Positions 4,469 to 6,672 of a stretch of 6,672 nucleotides of DNA are shown here, piece by piece. Under the pieces are notes generated by a model that saw nothing but the letters and a program-made list of their open reading frames with translations, was not told the origin of the DNA and ran no database searches. The stretch's first letter is position 1, and the number at the start of each line of letters is the position of its first letter. This stretch comes from Bacillota bacterium. Its GTDB lineage: Bacteria; Bacillota; Clostridia; Acetivibrionales; DTU013. Location: the NCBI GenBank assembly GCA_023435925.1, contig JAEZLF010000305.1, forward strand, positions 1-6,672. The letters are read 5' to 3'. The position numbers were made by a program, and so were the translations under genes.

Positions 4469-5254
4469 TTATTTTTTCAGAACAAGATATATTAAATTGC
4501 TACAATTTTTTAGCTCAACAGATGAAATATCAGAAGGAGGTAAATTAATAGGTAAATAAACATTTATTTCAAATGCTGTTAATCTACCATTTGTTGAAAT
4601 ATCCCATGCCTTGTCTTGAATAATATATGTTTGACTTTCAATTACAAATAGCTTTAAAGTTAGGAAAAATCCAATAACTTCTAGACTTTGCCCGTTCCAG
4701 TTAATTAACAACAAGTTTTTACTTCTTCTGACTAAATTATTTTGATTTTTCCGAACTCGAATCTTTTTATTCAATGGTATCCTAGAAGCATTGCTGAACA
4801 TGGCTATATTAGAAATAAGATTATCAATTTTCATTTCTGTATTAGTCTGTAAATACGTAAACAGGCAATCGCCATATATATCGGCAAAGTTGACTTCAAA
4901 AGTACTCTCCATTGCCTTATAAAATGTGTCTAGATAAAATATTAGTGCGTCATGATCATAGTTTTTAACGATTTTGTCATGAACCAATATTCCCGTAATA
5001 ACATACAAGCCATGCCTCCCAGACAATTCTTCGGTAATATTACAATACCAATAAAAAGTATAGGCCCAATAATTATTAAACGCAAAACATCTTAAAAATG
5101 AGCAATGCGATTTTTGATTATCTATTATGTTATATATGGCTTTTGAGAAGTCGCCTTTATTGTCCCATAAATAATCGTCTGCTAAAATAAACTCATTTTG
5201 AGATGCTCCAATCTGAGTTATTATAAATGGTATTAATAATCTATTTTTTTTCAT
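4469..5254 (-). CDS. Unrecognised partner protein of the membrane GTPase
   Basis: This 261-residue protein belongs to no family I recognise with certainty. It has no clear membrane segment; the hydrophobic N-terminus (RLLIPFIITQIGA) reads better as a buried strand than a signal peptide. An aromatic-rich segment (about 57-71, CFAFNNYWAYTFYWYC) is followed by SGRHGLYVITGILV (78-91), then a mixed alpha/beta region with a basic patch (KKIRVRKNQNNLVRRSK, about 163-179) and a C-terminal half of alternating strands. SGRHG...ITGILV faintly recalls the GR-G-N-hydrophobic motif of GAP1-N-type domains that accompany bacterial conflict GTPases. This is weak. AAGGAG inside the end of the GTPase gene is 5 nt from the second ATG, chosen here, and 2 nt from the first (5257). 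Stop and start overlap, so the two are translationally coupled and probably form a complex. Confidence 0.75.
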   Translation of the reverse strand: MKKNRLLIPFIITQIGASQNEFILADDYLWDNKGDFSKAIYNIIDNQKSHCSFLRCFAFNNYWAYTFYWYCNITEELSGRHGLYVITGILVHDKIVKNYDHDALIFYLDTFYKAMESTFEVNFADIYGDCLFTYLQTNTEMKIDNLISNIAMFSNASRIPLNKKIRVRKNQNNLVRRSKNLLLINWNGQSLEVIGFFLTLKLFVIESQTYIIQDKAWDISTNGRLTAFEINVYLPINLPPSDISSVELKNCSNLIYLVLKK

Positions 5255-6405
5255 CATTTCTCCTTCAAAATATTAACTAATCTTTGGATTCCATTTCTCT
5301 TTACAGCACTTCCATCAATTCTTTCAAAATTAATACCCTTTTCTTTGCAAACTTTTCGCAGCAACTCCTCATGTGTGTTGAAGTATTTTCTAAGGTCCCT
5401 TTCTTTAGCCTCCAAATCAAGTTTATTTACAAATAGAATGAGATTCTTCGGTTTAATAATAGCATTAGCTTTAAGAACTGCTGACCATAATTTTTTTATT
5501 GTCATTAATTGATCATCAACAAAATCTTCGTCAACATCCCCTAGTGGCTTTTGATTATGTGCAACTACAATAACTATAGAGTATTTCCTGTCGGTAACGT
5601 TTGAACTTGAAAGAAAGTTAATAATCTCATGATAATCATCGCCTGGAATATCAATAATTTTTGCATCAAGGGTTAGTTTTCTATTTTCATCATCCCGAAT
5701 TATTCTTTGGGTATCTGGAGTTCGTGTTGGCGAGTAATTCTTTAATTCATCGTCTGACATATCAGGATGAATAATTGTGCTTTTTAATGTTGTTTTTCCC
5801 GCGGCTTTATCACCCCCAATAAATAACGTGATCCTACGTGTTCTAAAAAATTTAACAACTTTGTTTATCAAGAATGTTCCTAACCCTAGGCTAATAAGAA
5901 AGCCGATAATTTTTTCCCAATTCGCCCCTATAAAATCTATAAATTCCTTATACGCTATAGTAATAAGGCCACTGTTTCCTTCATCGATATTCCTTTCGTC
6001 TTCACTTGTATTCATATCTGTACCTTCAATCCAAAGCCCCTTTTTTTCTTTTTTGGCTTTTTCTTGTGCAGATATCTCTTCATTTGTTGCTAAATTTACA
6101 TTGATGATTTTTGCATTACCAGAAGATAATAAGACAAGCCTAATGTACATAGACAATTCGTCATAATCGGCCACATTTACTGGAGTATAGATATATTCAC
6201 TATATACTCCATTTACCAGATCCAAATTCTCAAGGGATATTTTGTTCATTATATCCTCTTGTATTAATGTTTGCTTAGATATTTCTACCGTAAGCTCGTC
6301 ATCTATATTTCTATAAACAAAATAGTAAGCCGAGTCTTCAGCATAAGCAAATATAGGAAACAGGAGCAATAGCATACATGTGATTAATAAAAAAGAACGT
6401 TTCAA
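5254..6405 (-). CDS. Membrane-anchored Ras-like GTPase with outer SNase-like segment
   Basis: A 383-residue protein. A signal peptide (1-22, KR then LLITCMLLLLFPIFAYA) leads to an outer region at 23-160. Within it residues 84-126, ending SAQEKAKKEKKGLW, resemble the C-terminal half of staphylococcal-nuclease domains; the catalytic half is not evident, so a binding role is likelier. One membrane helix (about 165-181) is followed by positive residues (K182, K185, R188, R190, R191), placing the rest in the cytoplasm. The GTPase motifs are clear: P-loop GGDKAAGKTT (G198-T206), a threonine-rich switch SPTRTPD (225-231), G3 DIPG (252-255), G4 NKLD (327-330) and G5 SA (366-367). The start is TTG at 6405 with AAGGAGG 8 nt upstream; no better ATG exists. 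It is the first gene of a two-gene operon. A sensor-to-switch protein that relays an envelope signal to a cytoplasmic partner is a reasonable inference. Confidence 0.88.
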   Translation of the reverse strand: MKRSFLLITCMLLLLFPIFAYAEDSAYYFVYRNIDDELTVEISKQTLIQEDIMNKISLENLDLVNGVYSEYIYTPVNVADYDELSMYIRLVLLSSGNAKIINVNLATNEEISAQEKAKKEKKGLWIEGTDMNTSEDERNIDEGNSGLITIAYKEFIDFIGANWEKIIGFLISLGLGTFLINKVVKFFRTRRITLFIGGDKAAGKTTLKSTIIHPDMSDDELKNYSPTRTPDTQRIIRDDENRKLTLDAKIIDIPGDDYHEIINFLSSSNVTDRKYSIVIVVAHNQKPLGDVDEDFVDDQLMTIKKLWSAVLKANAIIKPKNLILFVNKLDLEAKERDLRKYFNTHEELLRKVCKEKGINFERIDGSAVKRNGIQRLVNILKEK

Positions 6406-6492
6406 ATTACTTTCCTCCTTACTCTATACCTGTGGGCATAACTTTCTCGAGGCAATATAGACTCACAAAAAACAATGCCCCTCCGAGGTTTT

Positions 6493-6545
6493 AAACATAA
6501 TGGGAAACTCGGATAACCACAGAGTTGAACATAATGCGAAACCAG
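6493..6545. repeat. Right copy of the 28-nt direct repeat with a second unit
   Basis: 6493-6520 repeats 4215-4242 with two mismatches in the same orientation, and a second core unit AACATAATGCGAAACCAG lies at 6528-6545, 34 nt after the first. Together the two copies enclose the GTPase operon almost exactly. The gap 6406-6593 also holds the ribosome site of the GTPase gene (AAGGAGG at 6414-6420); no convincing promoter was found. Confidence 0.55.
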
Positions 6546-6593
6546 CAAATGCTTTTTAGCCTTTGAAATGACATCTTGTTTTTTCTGTACAGT

Positions 6594-6671
6594 TTAGTTT
6601 AGCCTATCAAATTCCAATACCAAGCTTTCAACAAGCTCTTCCATAACTTCTTCATATGAACGACCAAAAGC
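6594..6671 (-). CDS. C-terminal end of a gene running off the window
   Basis: An open minus-strand frame enters from the window edge and stops with TAA at 6596-6594. It encodes 25 residues: FGRSYEEVMEELVESLVLEF lies near the edge and the chain ends DRLN. The acidic amphipathic helix could end many proteins. It points toward the right copy of the direct repeat, so it could be a transposition gene ending near its element's end, but nothing in the residues proves this. Confidence 0.45.
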   Translation of the reverse strand, partial: AFGRSYEEVMEELVESLVLEFDRLN

Positions 6672-6672
6672 A

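Noticed and set aside
5777..6166. Plus-strand 129-codon frame inside the GTPase gene
   Set aside because: It is a shadow of the GTPase gene, whose frame carries all the recognisable motifs. Its hydrophobic residues arise from the reverse complement.

Overview
The window looks like the left end of a small integrated element in a low-to-moderate GC Gram-positive (Bacillota, perhaps Clostridia or Negativicutes). The reasons are strong AAGGAGG-type ribosome sites, GTG and TTG starts, a tRNA-Arg with an encoded CCA, T-run terminators and the protein style. The genus cannot be read from this sequence.

Layout. 1-287 is a tRNA unit: a textbook promoter (25-53), a decayed tRNA-Arg(CCT)-like copy (88-158), an intact tRNA-Arg(CCT) (173-249) and a strong terminator (252-286). 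The likely mobile element begins at or just inside the intact tRNA. Next come a 16-nt perfect palindrome and a 9-nt direct repeat, then a tyrosine integrase (351-1805, minus) and its small excisionase-like partner (1826-2035, minus) with a recognisable promoter. 2110-2541 has no convincing gene and is rich in GC stem-loops. It ends in a consensus-like plus-strand promoter overlapped by a 31-nt palindrome. 2542-3261 is a divergent pair of small helix-turn-helix regulators around an AT-rich operator region, arranged like a phage or ICE decision switch. One half-site motif (GAGTATAT) occurs both there and on the xis promoter, so the repressor may control excision.

3262-4185 is accessory: a possible remnant ORF on the minus strand, then two tandem paralogous HigA-like antitoxins without a visible toxin, closed by a strong terminator. 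4186-6593 is an AT-rich cargo block bracketed by 28-nt direct repeats (26 of 28 identical). Inside are two translationally coupled minus-strand genes. The first encodes an exported-then-anchored protein with a signal peptide, an SNase-like outer segment, one membrane helix and a cytoplasmic Ras-like GTPase. The second is an unrecognised 261-residue protein that may be its regulator or effector. This pair is the best candidate for an undescribed system, plausibly a membrane GTPase defence or conflict module. That role is inference from gene architecture and island context only. The window ends inside another minus-strand gene, of which only the last 25 codons are present.

No relaxase, replication or conjugation gene and no second attachment site is visible, so the element either continues to the right or is a decayed island.
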